Shown: positions 7,938 to 17,278, numbered from the stretch's first letter. The stretch is 64,000 nt of DNA from Bradyrhizobium liaoningense (GCF_018130785.1 NZ_JAFCJT010000011.1:62001-126000); one strand, 5' to 3'. Translations and numbers: made by a program. Notes: a model not told the origin generated them from the letters alone.

Positions 7938-9908
7938 ATGAAGCGGATCCTGATCGGCCTGATCGTGGCAGTCGTGTTTGCCGCGGGCGGATGGTTCGGC
8001 TTCAACCTCTACGCCAAGCATCGCGCCGCAGCCGAGATCGAGGCGGCCTTCGAGCAGATCCGCAGCAGTGGCGGCAAGGCGCGCCACGGCAAGGTCGCGT
8101 TCGACCTGATGAGCCGGACGCTGACCATCGAGGACATCGCGGTCACGCCCGGCAGCCAGCCGCAAGCGCAGGTCAAGATCGCCGGCATCAAGGGCACCGG
8201 CGTTCGCCGGATCGACGACATCAGGTTTTCGGCCGACAGCATCGACATCACCGGCCTCGACGTCACGCTGGATCAGGTCGGCCCCACCAAGGTGAAGGCG
8301 TCCTACAAGATCCCGCAACTGACGATGCGCGACTACGCCGGCCCCCTTCACACCGGGACGGCGCCGGCGAACGGCTCCCTTATCGACCTCTACCGCTACG
8401 TGCTCGGTCAATACGCGAGCGTCACGGCGACGTCGCTCACGGCGCCGACGCTGACGATGAGCTTCGATTCCGGCAGCGGTCCCGGCGGCAACGGCGAAAT
8501 CACCTATTCCGGATTGACGATCCAGAATCTGAAGAACGGCAAGGTCGATGCGATGAAGGCCGACCGCGCCGCCGTCTCGGTCGACGTGAAGCAGCCGGGC
8601 AAGCCGGACAAGCTGACCGGCGAGCTGTCGAACGTCATCGTCAACGATTTCGATGCGACGGCGATCATCGCTGCGCTCGATCCAAAGACCAGCAGTGACG
8701 AGACCTATCATCGCGTCTACCGGCAGATCTCGGCCGGCCCCTACACGCTCAAATCGGCCCAGGGGATGCGTGTCGATATCGACGGCTTCGTGATGGAGGA
8801 CATCGACGTGCAGCCGTCGAAATTCCGGCTGGCCGAGCTGTTTGCCGCGCTGCCGCAGGATCAATCCGCCGTTCCGACGCCGGCACAGTCGCGCGAGATG
8901 CTGGAGAAGATCGCCGGAGTCTATGAGGGTCTTCGCATCGGCAAGGCCGAGATCAGCAAGATTGCGATCGGCACGCCGCAGGGGACCGGTAGGGTCAACG
9001 CGATCAAATACCGCGAGGACGAGTTTGCGATCGAGGGCGTCGATACGCCGGCGCCGCAGGGGCAATTCAAGATGGAGCGCTTCGCGCTGAAGTCGTTCAG
9101 CGCGGCAAACCTAATGCGCTGGGCGGCGGGCCTCAGCAATCCCGGACAGACGCCCTCGCCGGATCAGGTACTGGGTCTATTCCGGGTGCTCGAAGGCGCC
9201 GAGATCAAGGGCGTGGTGTCGCCCTACAAGACCACGCGGCAGCTCGTCACCATCGACACGATTAGCCTGAACTGGGGACAGCTGGTCGGCTCGATCCCGA
9301 GCAAGGCCAATCTGGTCGTGAAGATGGTCACGCCCACCGATCCCACCAATCCGGCGCAACGGCCGCTCATCATGGCGGGCGTGGACAAGCTGGCGATCGA
9401 TCTCGATCTCGGCGCCGCTTGGACGGAGTCGTCGGGCGCGTTTGCGCTTGCACCCGCCACCATCGATCTCGGCAATCTCGCCAAGGCGCAGGCCCGCTTC
9501 GCGCTCGCCAACGTGCCGCGCGGCCTGTTCACGACCGACCCGGTGCAGGTCATGGGCCAGGCGGCGCAGGTCGAGACCGGTGCGATCGAGCTCTCCCTGC
9601 GCGACAGCGGCGTCGTCGATCTGATCGTGGCGCAGTTCTCGCGCATGCAGAATGTCAGCCGCGACGCCGGCCGCAGCGCCATCGCCGAGATGATCCGGGC
9701 GCAGGGCGAGAAGGTCACCGCCGCCAATCTCGATGCCAAAGCGGCGGTCGATGCGCTCGCCGGCTTCGTCGAGACCTCAGGTCAAACGCTCACCATCAAG
9801 CTCACGCCGCTCGGCAAGGTGCCGGTGCTTCAGCTCATGGACGTGCTGAACAGCGAACCGATCGTCGCGCTGGCGCAGTTCAAGATCGAGGCGTCGACGG
9901 GGTTGTAG
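7938..9908 (+). CDS. Membrane-anchored periplasmic protein of unknown function
   Basis: I do not recognise a named family. The protein has 656 residues from ATG 7938, which is preceded by GGAGCTGGG; the open frame extends further upstream, but that part overlaps the maeB start and is not supported. Residues 4-26 (ILIGLIVAVVFAAGGWFGF) form an N-terminal membrane anchor. The rest is soluble, rich in alternating strand-like segments and repeated phrases such as TLTIEDIAVTP and VMEDIDVQPSKFRLAELF. This arrangement resembles AsmA-like or DUF945-like proteins of the Gram-negative periplasm. No catalytic motif is visible. It stands alone, divergent from maeB and convergent with aspS. Confidence 0.7.
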   Translation: MKRILIGLIVAVVFAAGGWFGFNLYAKHRAAAEIEAAFEQIRSSGGKARHGKVAFDLMSRTLTIEDIAVTPGSQPQAQVKIAGIKGTGVRRIDDIRFSADSIDITGLDVTLDQVGPTKVKASYKIPQLTMRDYAGPLHTGTAPANGSLIDLYRYVLGQYASVTATSLTAPTLTMSFDSGSGPGGNGEITYSGLTIQNLKNGKVDAMKADRAAVSVDVKQPGKPDKLTGELSNVIVNDFDATAIIAALDPKTSSDETYHRVYRQISAGPYTLKSAQGMRVDIDGFVMEDIDVQPSKFRLAELFAALPQDQSAVPTPAQSREMLEKIAGVYEGLRIGKAEISKIAIGTPQGTGRVNAIKYREDEFAIEGVDTPAPQGQFKMERFALKSFSAANLMRWAAGLSNPGQTPSPDQVLGLFRVLEGAEIKGVVSPYKTTRQLVTIDTISLNWGQLVGSIPSKANLVVKMVTPTDPTNPAQRPLIMAGVDKLAIDLDLGAAWTESSGAFALAPATIDLGNLAKAQARFALANVPRGLFTTDPVQVMGQAAQVETGAIELSLRDSGVVDLIVAQFSRMQNVSRDAGRSAIAEMIRAQGEKVTAANLDAKAAVDALAGFVETSGQTLTIKLTPLGKVPVLQLMDVLNSEPIVALAQFKIEASTGL

Positions 9909-9932
9909 GGCGCTACGCGTAACTCTCACCTT

Positions 9933-10017
9933 GTCATTGCGAGGAGCTCTTGCGACGAAGCAATCCAGAGTCCCTCCGCGGAGGGACTCCGGATTGCTTC
10001 GCTGCGCTCGCAATGAC
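9933..10017. repeat. Palindromic repeat, GTCATTGCGAGGAGC type
   Basis: The arms GTCATTGCGAG (9933) and CTCGCAATGAC (ending 10017) are inverted copies. Internal arms GAAGCAATCC/GGATTGCTTC and a central CCCTCCGCGGAGGG palindrome make one long hairpin of about 85 nt. The same element is widespread in Bradyrhizobium intergenic DNA (established knowledge, not testable here). It lies between the convergent 7938 gene and aspS and may help end both transcripts. Confidence 0.8.
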
Positions 10018-10047
10018 GATGCGGAGAGAGCTGAAGCGATATCGGAT

Positions 10048-10137
10048 GTAGGGTGGGCAAAGCGAAGCGTGCCCACATCTTCGTTGGGATCAACGAGAGC
10101 CGGTGGGCACGGCGCTATGCGCCATTGCCCACCCTAC
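10048..10137. repeat. Palindromic repeat, GTAGGGTGGGCAAAG type
   Basis: The arms GTAGGGTGGGCAA (10048) and TTGCCCACCCTAC (ending 10137) are perfect inverted copies. Nested arms with GCGTGCCCAC and GTGGGCACGGCGC lie inside them. It is a second, unrelated repeat family only 30 bp from the previous one, in the same convergent gap, and is familiar from Bradyrhizobium genomes. Confidence 0.8.
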
Positions 10138-10160
10138 TGTGCGCCGGGGCACGCACGACC

Positions 10161-11933
10161 TCACTTCTGCGGCAGGTTTACCCGCACATGCAGCTCGCGG
10201 AGCTGTTTTGTCGTGGCGTCTGACGGCGCACCCATCAGCAGATCCATGGCCTGCTGGTTCATCGGGAACAGCGAGATCTCGCGCAGATTGTTGGTGCCGC
10301 ACAGAAGCATCACGATGCGGTCGACGCCCGCGGCCATGCCGCCATGCGGCGGCGCGCCGTACTGGAAGGCGCGGTACATGCCGCCGAACCGGTCGACCAC
10401 TTCCTGCTCGCCATAGCCGGCGATCTCGAACGCCTTCACCATCGCTTCCGGCACATGGTTGCGGATGCCGCCCGAGGCGATCTCGTAGCCGTTGCAGGTG
10501 ATGTCGTACTGGAACGCCTTGATGGTCAGCGGGTCCTGGCCCTTCAGCGCATCGAGACCGCCCTGCGGCATCGAGAACGGGTTGTGCGAGAAGTCGACCT
10601 TCTTGTCGTCCTCGTTGTACTCGTACATCGGGAAGTCGACGATCCAGGCGAGCTCGAACCGCTCCTTGTCGGTGAGGTTCAATTCCTCGCCGACCTTGTT
10701 GCGGGCAAGGCCGGAGAATTTCCAGAACTTGTCGGGGTCGCCGGCGACGAAGAAGGCGGCATCGCCTTCCTTGACGCCGATCTGCGCGCGGATCGCAGCG
10801 GTGCGCTCAGGCCCGATGTTGTTGGCAAGCGGACCGGCACCCTCGCCGCCCTCACGCCACATGATGTAGCCGAGGCCCGGCTGGCCCTCGCCCTGCGCCC
10901 ACGAATTCATGCGGTCACAGAATGCGCGACTGCCGCCGCCCGGTGCCGGGATCGCCCAGACCTGGTTCTTGGGATCTTCGAGCATGCGCGCGAAGACCTT
11001 GAAGCCGGAGCCGCGGAAGTGCTCGGAGACGTCCTGCATCTCGATGGGATTGCGCAGGTCCGGCTTGTCGCTGCCGTATTTGCGCAGCGCTTCGGCGAAC
11101 GGGATGCGACGCCAGTTCTTGCTCACCGGTTTGCCCCTGGCGAACTCCTCGAACACGCCGGTGATGACGGGCTCCATCGCCGCGAACACGTCCTCCTGCG
11201 TGACAAAGCTCATCTCGACGTCGAGCTGGTAGAACTCGCCGGGCAGACGGTCGGCGCGCGGGTCCTCGTCGCGGAAGCAGGGCGCGATCTGGAAGTAACG
11301 GTCGAAGCCCGACATCATCAGCAGTTGCTTGTACTGCTGCGGCGCCTGCGGCAGCGCGTAGAACTTGCCGGGATGGATGCGCGAGGGCACCAGGAAGTCG
11401 CGCGCGCCTTCCGGCGACGAAGCGGTCAGGATCGGGGTGTTGAACTCGAAGAAGCCCTGCCCCTCCATCCGCCTGCGCATCGACTTGATGATTTCGACGC
11501 GCGTCATGATGTTCTGGTGCAGCTTCTCACGACGCAGGTCGAGGAAGCGGTACTTCAGGCGGATGTCCTCAGGGTATTCCTGATCGCCGAACACCGGCAG
11601 CGGCAGGTCGCCGGCCGGGCCCAGCACCTCGATCTCGCTGACATAGATCTCGATCTTGCCGGTCGGCAGCTCGTCATTGTCGGTACCTGCGGGGCGGCGG
11701 CGGGCCTTGCCGTCCATCCGCACCACGAATTCCGAGCGCAGCTTCTCGGCCTGCGAGAACGCCGGCGAGTCCGGATCGACCACGCACTGGGTCAGGCCGT
11801 AGTGGTCGCGCAGGTCGATGAACAGCACGCCGCCATGGTCGCGAACGCGATGGACCCAGCCCGAGAGGCGAACTGTTTCGCCGATGTTGCTCTCGCGGAG
11901 CGCGCCGCATGTATGTGACCGGTAGCGATGCAT
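10161..11933 (-). CDS. aspS: Aspartyl-tRNA synthetase, probably non-discriminating
   Basis: This enzyme charges tRNA-Asp with aspartate. The 590-residue bacterial-type protein has the N-terminal OB anticodon domain (WVHRVRDHGGVLFIDLRD), class II motif 2 (CFRDEDPRADRLPGEFYQLD), the bacterial GAD insertion and motif 3 (GGMAAGVDRIVMLL). The anticodon-binding region carries His33 in RDHGG and a Gly in RPAGT. These match the residues linked in Pseudomonas AspRS to relaxed recognition of tRNA-Asn, so it may also make Asp-tRNA-Asn for GatCAB. Start ATG at 11933. It is divergent from selO. Confidence 0.96.
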   Translation of the reverse strand: MHRYRSHTCGALRESNIGETVRLSGWVHRVRDHGGVLFIDLRDHYGLTQCVVDPDSPAFSQAEKLRSEFVVRMDGKARRRPAGTDNDELPTGKIEIYVSEIEVLGPAGDLPLPVFGDQEYPEDIRLKYRFLDLRREKLHQNIMTRVEIIKSMRRRMEGQGFFEFNTPILTASSPEGARDFLVPSRIHPGKFYALPQAPQQYKQLLMMSGFDRYFQIAPCFRDEDPRADRLPGEFYQLDVEMSFVTQEDVFAAMEPVITGVFEEFARGKPVSKNWRRIPFAEALRKYGSDKPDLRNPIEMQDVSEHFRGSGFKVFARMLEDPKNQVWAIPAPGGGSRAFCDRMNSWAQGEGQPGLGYIMWREGGEGAGPLANNIGPERTAAIRAQIGVKEGDAAFFVAGDPDKFWKFSGLARNKVGEELNLTDKERFELAWIVDFPMYEYNEDDKKVDFSHNPFSMPQGGLDALKGQDPLTIKAFQYDITCNGYEIASGGIRNHVPEAMVKAFEIAGYGEQEVVDRFGGMYRAFQYGAPPHGGMAAGVDRIVMLLCGTNNLREISLFPMNQQAMDLLMGAPSDATTKQLRELHVRVNLPQK

Positions 11934-12130
11934 GGTCGTCCCAAAATCAATGTCGGAGGAAGCGAATCGGACGGCCTGAAACGACCGGTCCGAAGTTGCG
12001 GCAGGGTTTACCCGACGAGACCGGGGGCGGCAACCAAGGGAACGGCCCGTTTTGGGCCCGGAAGGCGCAATTTTAGCCGATCTGGCCTCAAGCCTTTGCC
12101 ATCAGGCGTTCCCCCCCTATCTTTACCTCC

Positions 12131-13609
12131 ATGACCGTCCATTTCCCCTTCCAGAACTCCTATTCGGCACTGCCGGACAACTTCTTTGCCCGCGTCGCGC
12201 CGACCCCTGTGGCCGCCCCCCGGCTGATCAAGCTGAACCGGCCCCTGGCAGCCCTGCTCGGGCTCGACCCTGATATGCTGGAGACCCCTGAGGGTGCCGA
12301 AATCCTAGCCGGCAAGACGGTTCCCGCCGGCGCCGATCCCATCGCCATGGCCTATGCCGGCCACCAGTTCGGGCAATTCGTGCCCCAACTCGGCGATGGG
12401 CGGGCAATCCTGCTCGGCGAGGTCATCGACAAGAACGGCGTCCGCCGCGACATCCAGCTCAAGGGCTCGGGTCCCACCCCGTTCTCCCGCCGCGGCGATG
12501 GCCGCGCGGCGCTCGGACCGGTGCTGCGCGAATACATCGTCAGCGAGGCCATGTTCGCGCTCGGCATCCCGACCACGCGCTCGCTCGCCGCCGTCGTCAC
12601 CGGCGAGCACGTCATTCGCGAGACCGCGCTGCCCGGCGCAGTGCTGACGCGCGTCGCCGCGAGCCATATCCGCGTCGGCACCTTCCAGTTCTTCGCCGTC
12701 CGCCGCGACACCGAGGCGCTTCGTCGTCTGGCCGAGCACGTCATTACCCGGCATTATCCGGACCTGCTGCATGCTGAGCGGCCCTATCACGCGCTGCTCG
12801 CCGCCGTCGTCGCACGCCAGGCCGATCTCGTCGCACGCTGGCTGCTGGTCGGCTTCATCCACGGCGTGATGAACACCGACAACAGCTCAATCTCGGGCGA
12901 GACCATCGACTACGGCCCCTGCGCCTTCATGGACGCCTACAATCCCGCGCAGGTGTTCTCCTCGATCGACGAGATGGGCCGCTACGCCTATGCCAACCAG
13001 CCGCGCATCGCGCTGTGGAATCTGACCCGGCTCGCCGAGTGCCTGCTGCCGCTGTTCTCGGACGACCAGGAGAAGGCCGTGGCGGAAGCCCAGGACATTC
13101 TCGGCGCCTTCGCCGAGACGTTCAGCACCGCCTATCAGGCGGGCCTGCGCAAGAAGGTCGGCCTGTTCAGGGAGCGCGATGGTGACGAGGCGCTGATCCA
13201 GGACCTGCTCGATGCCATGGCGAAGAACCAGGCCGACTTCACCCTCACCTTCCGCAAGCTGTGCGATGCCGCGGCTGACGAGGCCGGCATCTCCGACGTC
13301 CGCGCGCAGTTCATGGATCCCTCAGCCTTCGACGACTGGGCCAAGCGCTGGCGCGAGCGCACCGCGCTGGAGCCGCAAGCCGCCACCGAGCGGCAGTCCG
13401 CCATGCACGCCGTCAACCCGATCTTCATCCCGCGCAACCACCGCGTCGAGGCCGTGATCCAGGCCGCGGTGAATGACGACAATTACGCGCCCTTCGAGGA
13501 GCTGGTGAAGGTGCTGGCGAAGCCGTACGAGGACCAGCCCGAGCACGCGGCCTACGCCGATCCACCGCTGCCAGACCAGCGCGTGTTGCGGACGTTTTGC
13601 GGGACGTGA
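12131..13609 (+). CDS. selO: SelO/YdiU family protein adenylyltransferase
   Basis: This pseudokinase-fold enzyme transfers AMP to protein hydroxyl groups (Ser/Thr/Tyr) and is linked to redox stress responses. The 492-residue protein has the family opening NSYSALPDNFFARVAPTPV, the glycine-rich AYAGHQFGQFVPQLGDGRA, the conserved LKGSGPTPFSRRGDGRAALG and the metal-binding region HGVMNTDNSSISGETIDYGP. Its C-terminus is TFCGT. Eukaryotic SelO has selenocysteine near this end and many bacterial forms have Cys, so C490 is the counterpart. It is convergent with the M23-like gene, with 19 bp between stops. Confidence 0.93.
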   Translation: MTVHFPFQNSYSALPDNFFARVAPTPVAAPRLIKLNRPLAALLGLDPDMLETPEGAEILAGKTVPAGADPIAMAYAGHQFGQFVPQLGDGRAILLGEVIDKNGVRRDIQLKGSGPTPFSRRGDGRAALGPVLREYIVSEAMFALGIPTTRSLAAVVTGEHVIRETALPGAVLTRVAASHIRVGTFQFFAVRRDTEALRRLAEHVITRHYPDLLHAERPYHALLAAVVARQADLVARWLLVGFIHGVMNTDNSSISGETIDYGPCAFMDAYNPAQVFSSIDEMGRYAYANQPRIALWNLTRLAECLLPLFSDDQEKAVAEAQDILGAFAETFSTAYQAGLRKKVGLFRERDGDEALIQDLLDAMAKNQADFTLTFRKLCDAAADEAGISDVRAQFMDPSAFDDWAKRWRERTALEPQAATERQSAMHAVNPIFIPRNHRVEAVIQAAVNDDNYAPFEELVKVLAKPYEDQPEHAAYADPPLPDQRVLRTFCGT

Positions 13610-13617
13610 GCCACGTC
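13603..13617. terminator. Small palindrome at convergent gene ends
   Basis: GACGTG-AGC-CACGTC is a perfect 6-bp stem with a 3-nt loop. It overlaps the selO stop codon and lies 12 bp before the end of the convergent M23-like gene. No T-run follows on either strand, so its role as a terminator is uncertain. Confidence 0.35.
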
Positions 13618-13628
13618 TCGCCTGCCCC

Positions 13629-14318
13629 CTACTTCGTCGCCTTCCTCACCCCGCCGAACGATGCCGCGTCGAACTTCTGCGGATCGACGGCATCGTAGCG
13701 TGACCACTCCATATCAGGCATTTTGCCATAGCGTTCGGCCCAGTCCTTGTTTTCCGTCGTCGTGCCGGGTGCGACGGGCCGGAGCTCGAAATGCAGCACC
13801 GTGTTTGGGCCGATCTCGCCGATCGTATCCCTTGCCTTGACGGCCGCCCCGACCTCGAGTGCCTCTCCTTTCGGCCCATTGATGCGGCCGAGTTGGATGT
13901 AGCGCGTGTAGACGATGCGGCCGTTGGGAAAGGTGTGCTTGAGCACCACATAGCGGCCGCAACCACCGATCACAGGGAGATCGGCCGGCGCCTGTTCGCT
14001 GTTCTCGATCTTGACGACGATGCCGTCTGCCATCGCCACTGGGAGGCCCGGCGCGTCCACGGTGAAGTCTTGGCCGGGATGCTCATCGTGGGTCCAGCAT
14101 CCGCAGGAGGTCACCGTCTTGTCCGCCGGCTTGTCGGCGCGCGGAAAGCTGCGCGGGATCAGGAATTCATTGACCAGAAGTCCTGGCCCCTCCGGCGACG
14201 TGAAGGCATGGATCGCGTAAAGCGACAGCTTTTCCCCGACCGGTACCTCGCTCGGCAGGAAGCCGTAGACCACGTCCTGGATGAAGACCCTGAGCTCGCG
14301 CCCCTGGATGGAGCGCAC
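13629..14318 (-). CDS. M23-peptidase-like (lysostaphin fold) protein with degenerate catalytic motifs
   Basis: The 229-residue protein contains a segment resembling M23 metalloendopeptidases, which cut peptidoglycan cross-bridges: HPGQDFTV (the HxxxD metal motif), then VAMADGIVVKIEN, RYVVLKHTFPNG, and VLHFELRP. In active M23 enzymes the last motif is HxH and a further His precedes it (Y-x-H). Here the first His of HxH is replaced by Val and the YxH equivalent reads VYTRY. The protein is thus probably catalytically dead or a remnant. The frame opens with GTG at 14318 without a clear ribosome site, and no signal peptide is seen, so the 5' end may be wrong or lost. Confidence 0.55.
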   Translation of the reverse strand: MRSIQGRELRVFIQDVVYGFLPSEVPVGEKLSLYAIHAFTSPEGPGLLVNEFLIPRSFPRADKPADKTVTSCGCWTHDEHPGQDFTVDAPGLPVAMADGIVVKIENSEQAPADLPVIGGCGRYVVLKHTFPNGRIVYTRYIQLGRINGPKGEALEVGAAVKARDTIGEIGPNTVLHFELRPVAPGTTTENKDWAERYGKMPDMEWSRYDAVDPQKFDAASFGGVRKATK

Positions 14319-14608
14319 GGGGCAATCCCGGCTCGCGGAGGATACGCGACGTCAACATTCGAAAAATCTCGTGATGCAAATTCGATGGGCAGTCCGAGCA
14401 AACCATGACCGCATCTTCGCGGCAAGGTAGATCGCGCCTGCGACCTCAATCAGGAGAGGATTCCGGGCTTTGGCCGCCCGTCCACGCCATTCCCACATCT
14501 TCAACGTACCGCGGGAACCGCTGTCATCAAACTGAAACACTCGCGCTCTAACGGCCTGTCAGGGTCGTCCTGCCGGAGGCGCCCACCCTCCAACAGTCCT
14601 GACAAGCC

Positions 14609-15460
14609 ATGCCCTTCAAGTTCATCCACATCACCGACACGCATCTCGCGAATCCCGGGCTGAAACTCTACGGCCTCGATCCGCGCGCTCGGCTGGACGC
14701 GGCGATTGCCGACATCAACAAGCGCCAGCCCGACGCCGCCTTCGCGGTCGTGACCGGCGATCTCACCCATTGGGGCGAGCCGGAATCCTATGCGAATTTC
14801 GCTGAAGCGACGGCCGCGCTGAAAATCCCGTACATCGCCATGGTCGGCAATCACGACAAGCGCGTGGCCTGCCTCGACAGCCTGAAGGCGGCGCCGCGCG
14901 ATCCGAATGGTTTTGTGCAGGGCACCCGCACCACCGAGCACGGCCTGTTCGTCTTCCTCGACACGCTGGACGAGACCAGCCATGCCGGCGAGATGTGCGC
15001 AAAACGTTTCGACTGGCTAGCGAAGACGCTCGCAGCCGCGCCCACCGACCAGCAATTCGTCGTCTTCATGCATCATCCGCCCTTCCCGGTCGGCGTCCAC
15101 GCGATGGACGAGATCGCGCTGAAGCAGAGCGCCGAATTCGCCGAAGTGATCGCGCCCTACCGCGCGCGCATCCGCCACCTCTTCTTCGGCCACGTGCACC
15201 GGCCGATCTTCGGCAGCTACGGCAATATCCCGTTCTCGACGCTGCGCGGCACCAACCATCAGGTCTGGTTCGAGCTTGACGCCACCGCCGCCGATCATCT
15301 CGCCAGCCATGAGCCGCCGGCCTATGGCGTGGTGCTGATCGACGGAGAGAACCTGGTCGTGCACAGCCACGATTTCCTCGACACCAGTCTGCGCTTCCCC
15401 TTCGAGCCACCGGCGGGAGTGGACGGCCGCGACTATGCGCTCAATTTCCCGGCGCGGTGA
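14609..15460 (+). CDS. Metallophosphoesterase (CpdA/GpdQ-type phosphodiesterase)
   Basis: This dinuclear-metal phosphodiesterase has 283 residues and all five family motifs in order: ITDTH (D10, H12), VVTGDLTHWG, VGNHDKR, FMHHPP and FFGHVHRP. Relatives hydrolyse cAMP or glycerophosphodiesters. It overlaps tightly with the following permease gene (stop at 15460, next ATG at 15462) and is the first gene of the importer operon. This suggests it processes a phosphodiester brought in or needed by that importer; a glycerophosphodiester is the most natural guess because the transporter is Ugp-like. Start ATG at 14609. Confidence 0.88.
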   Translation: MPFKFIHITDTHLANPGLKLYGLDPRARLDAAIADINKRQPDAAFAVVTGDLTHWGEPESYANFAEATAALKIPYIAMVGNHDKRVACLDSLKAAPRDPNGFVQGTRTTEHGLFVFLDTLDETSHAGEMCAKRFDWLAKTLAAAPTDQQFVVFMHHPPFPVGVHAMDEIALKQSAEFAEVIAPYRARIRHLFFGHVHRPIFGSYGNIPFSTLRGTNHQVWFELDATAADHLASHEPPAYGVVLIDGENLVVHSHDFLDTSLRFPFEPPAGVDGRDYALNFPAR

Positions 15461-15461
15461 C

Positions 15462-16412
15462 ATGAGCCTCGCTGAACCCGCGGCTCTCCCGGTCGCGACT
15501 TCGGCGGCACCGCGCCTGCACCTCCTGAAACGCCTCTCGAGCCGATTCAGAGCTTCGCTGCCCGCCTATCTCCTGCTGCTGCCCTCGCTGGTCTTCCTCG
15601 CGCTGTTCACCTATGGCGCGATGGGCCGCGTGCTCATCGACGCGCTCTATCAGCGCGCCACGCCGAAGGCGCCGGTCCGTTTCGTCGGCCTCGACAATAT
15701 CAGCGCGGTGCTTGCCGATCCCGCCTTCACCGGCGCGGTCGTCAACAATCTCATCTATGCCGTCGGCACGGCGATCCCGAGCATTGGACTTGCACTCCTG
15801 TTCGCCCTCGCGCTGTCGCGCACCAATGCGGTGAGCAGCGCGCTGCGCGCCGCGCTGTTCCTACCGGTGCTGATCCCGATGGTCGCGGCCTCCGCGCTGT
15901 TCCTGTTCATCTTCCTGCCCAATGTCGGCCTGCTCGACTACTACATCGGACGCCTGCTTCCGGTGGTGCCGAACTGGCTCGGCGACCCCGACATCGCGCT
16001 CACTGCGATCATGGTGATCACCATCTGGAAGAACGCGGGCTACTACATGCTGTTCTTCCTCGCCGGCCTCCAGGCCGTGCCCGAGGATGTCATGGAGGCC
16101 GCGCATCTCGACGGCGCCGGTCCGTTCATGCGCCTGCGCTACATCATCCTGCCGGAGCTCAAGCCCACCTTCCTGTTCGTCATCGTCATCGCCACGCTCA
16201 ACGCGGTGACGCAGGTCGACCACGTCTTCGTCATGACCAAGGGCGGCCCGTCCAACTCGACCAATCTCGTGCTGTTCTACATCTACCAGCAGGCGGTCGA
16301 GCATTACGACATCGGCAAGGCCTCGGCGGCAACGCTGCTGACGCTCGCCGCGCTGATGGGTCTCACCGCGCTCTCCTTCCGGACGATGGCCAACCGCGAG
16401 GGCAGAGCATGA
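15462..16412 (+). CDS. ABC transporter permease, UgpA-like
   Basis: This is the inner-membrane subunit of a carbohydrate/glycerol-phosphate type importer (CUT1 class). It has 316 residues from ATG 15462, which is 1 nt after the previous stop, and six predicted membrane segments. The EAA loop that contacts the ATPase is EAAHLDGAGPFMRLRYIILP. The frame can be opened at 15435 but that start lies inside the phosphodiesterase gene. The sequence DHVFVMTKGGPSNSTNLVLFYI is typical of UgpA/MalF-class permeases. It overlaps the next permease by 4 nt (ATGA). Confidence 0.9.
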   Translation: MSLAEPAALPVATSAAPRLHLLKRLSSRFRASLPAYLLLLPSLVFLALFTYGAMGRVLIDALYQRATPKAPVRFVGLDNISAVLADPAFTGAVVNNLIYAVGTAIPSIGLALLFALALSRTNAVSSALRAALFLPVLIPMVAASALFLFIFLPNVGLLDYYIGRLLPVVPNWLGDPDIALTAIMVITIWKNAGYYMLFFLAGLQAVPEDVMEAAHLDGAGPFMRLRYIILPELKPTFLFVIVIATLNAVTQVDHVFVMTKGGPSNSTNLVLFYIYQQAVEHYDIGKASAATLLTLAALMGLTALSFRTMANREGRA

Positions 16413-17278
16413 CGCTGATCGATCGCTTGTTCAGGGATGCCCCGCTCGCCACCCGCCGCGAGATCACGCCCAAGCTCGGCTTCATGTTGACGATCTTGCT
16501 CGCCATCGTCTGGCTGATCCCGTTCCTGTGGATGGGCGTGGCGACGCTGCGCCCGGCGTCCGACGGCATCAACGCGATGGCCGAGCTGATGCCGAGCCTG
16601 CAGCCGACGCTCGACAACATCAGGGACGCCTGGGAGATCGGCGATTTCCCGCGCTATACCCTCAACACCACGTTCATCTGCACCGGCATCCTTCTCGTGC
16701 AGTTCGTCACGATCACGCTGGCGGGCTTTGCCTTTGCCCGGCTCGAATTCGCCGGCAAGACGCTGATCTTCTACCTGTTCCTGATGCAGCTCATGCTGGT
16801 GCCCGTGCTGCTGATCGTGCCGAATTTGAGCCTGGTGGCGCAGCTCGGGCTCTACGACACGCTCACCGGCGTAATGATGCCGTTCTTCGCCTCGGCGTTC
16901 GGCACGTTCCTGATGCGGCAGGCTTTTGAAGCCATTCCGACCGAGCTGGAAGATGCCGCCCTGATCGACGGCGCCAGCCTTCTCCAGCGCATCCGCCACA
17001 TCTACGTGCCGTTGTCGATGCCGAGCTTCTCGACCTTCGCCATCATCTCCGTCACCAGCCACTGGAACGACTTCCTGTGGCCGCTGATGGTGATCAATTC
17101 GCCAGACAAGCGTCCGCTCACGGTCGGCCTGTCCGTCTTCACCGCGACCGCCGAAGGCACGCAGGCCTGGGGCACCATCGCCGCCGGCACGCTGATGGTG
17201 ATCGCGCCACTGCTCATCACGTTCCTGATCTTCCAGAAGCGCTTCATCAGCTCGTTCGTCACCTCTGGCATCAAATAG
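16409..17278 (+). CDS. ABC transporter permease, UgpE-like
   Basis: This is the partner permease of the CUT1-type importer, with 289 residues and six membrane segments. The EAA loop is EDAALIDGASLLQRIRHIYVPLSMPS, followed by SVTSHWNDFLWPLMVI, a hallmark of UgpE/MalG-type subunits. The ATG at 16409 overlaps the stop of the first permease by 4 nt, which indicates translational coupling and 1:1 synthesis. The binding-protein gene follows after 10 nt with a GGAGAATCTCG ribosome site. Confidence 0.9.
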   Translation: MTLIDRLFRDAPLATRREITPKLGFMLTILLAIVWLIPFLWMGVATLRPASDGINAMAELMPSLQPTLDNIRDAWEIGDFPRYTLNTTFICTGILLVQFVTITLAGFAFARLEFAGKTLIFYLFLMQLMLVPVLLIVPNLSLVAQLGLYDTLTGVMMPFFASAFGTFLMRQAFEAIPTELEDAALIDGASLLQRIRHIYVPLSMPSFSTFAIISVTSHWNDFLWPLMVINSPDKRPLTVGLSVFTATAEGTQAWGTIAAGTLMVIAPLLITFLIFQKRFISSFVTSGIK

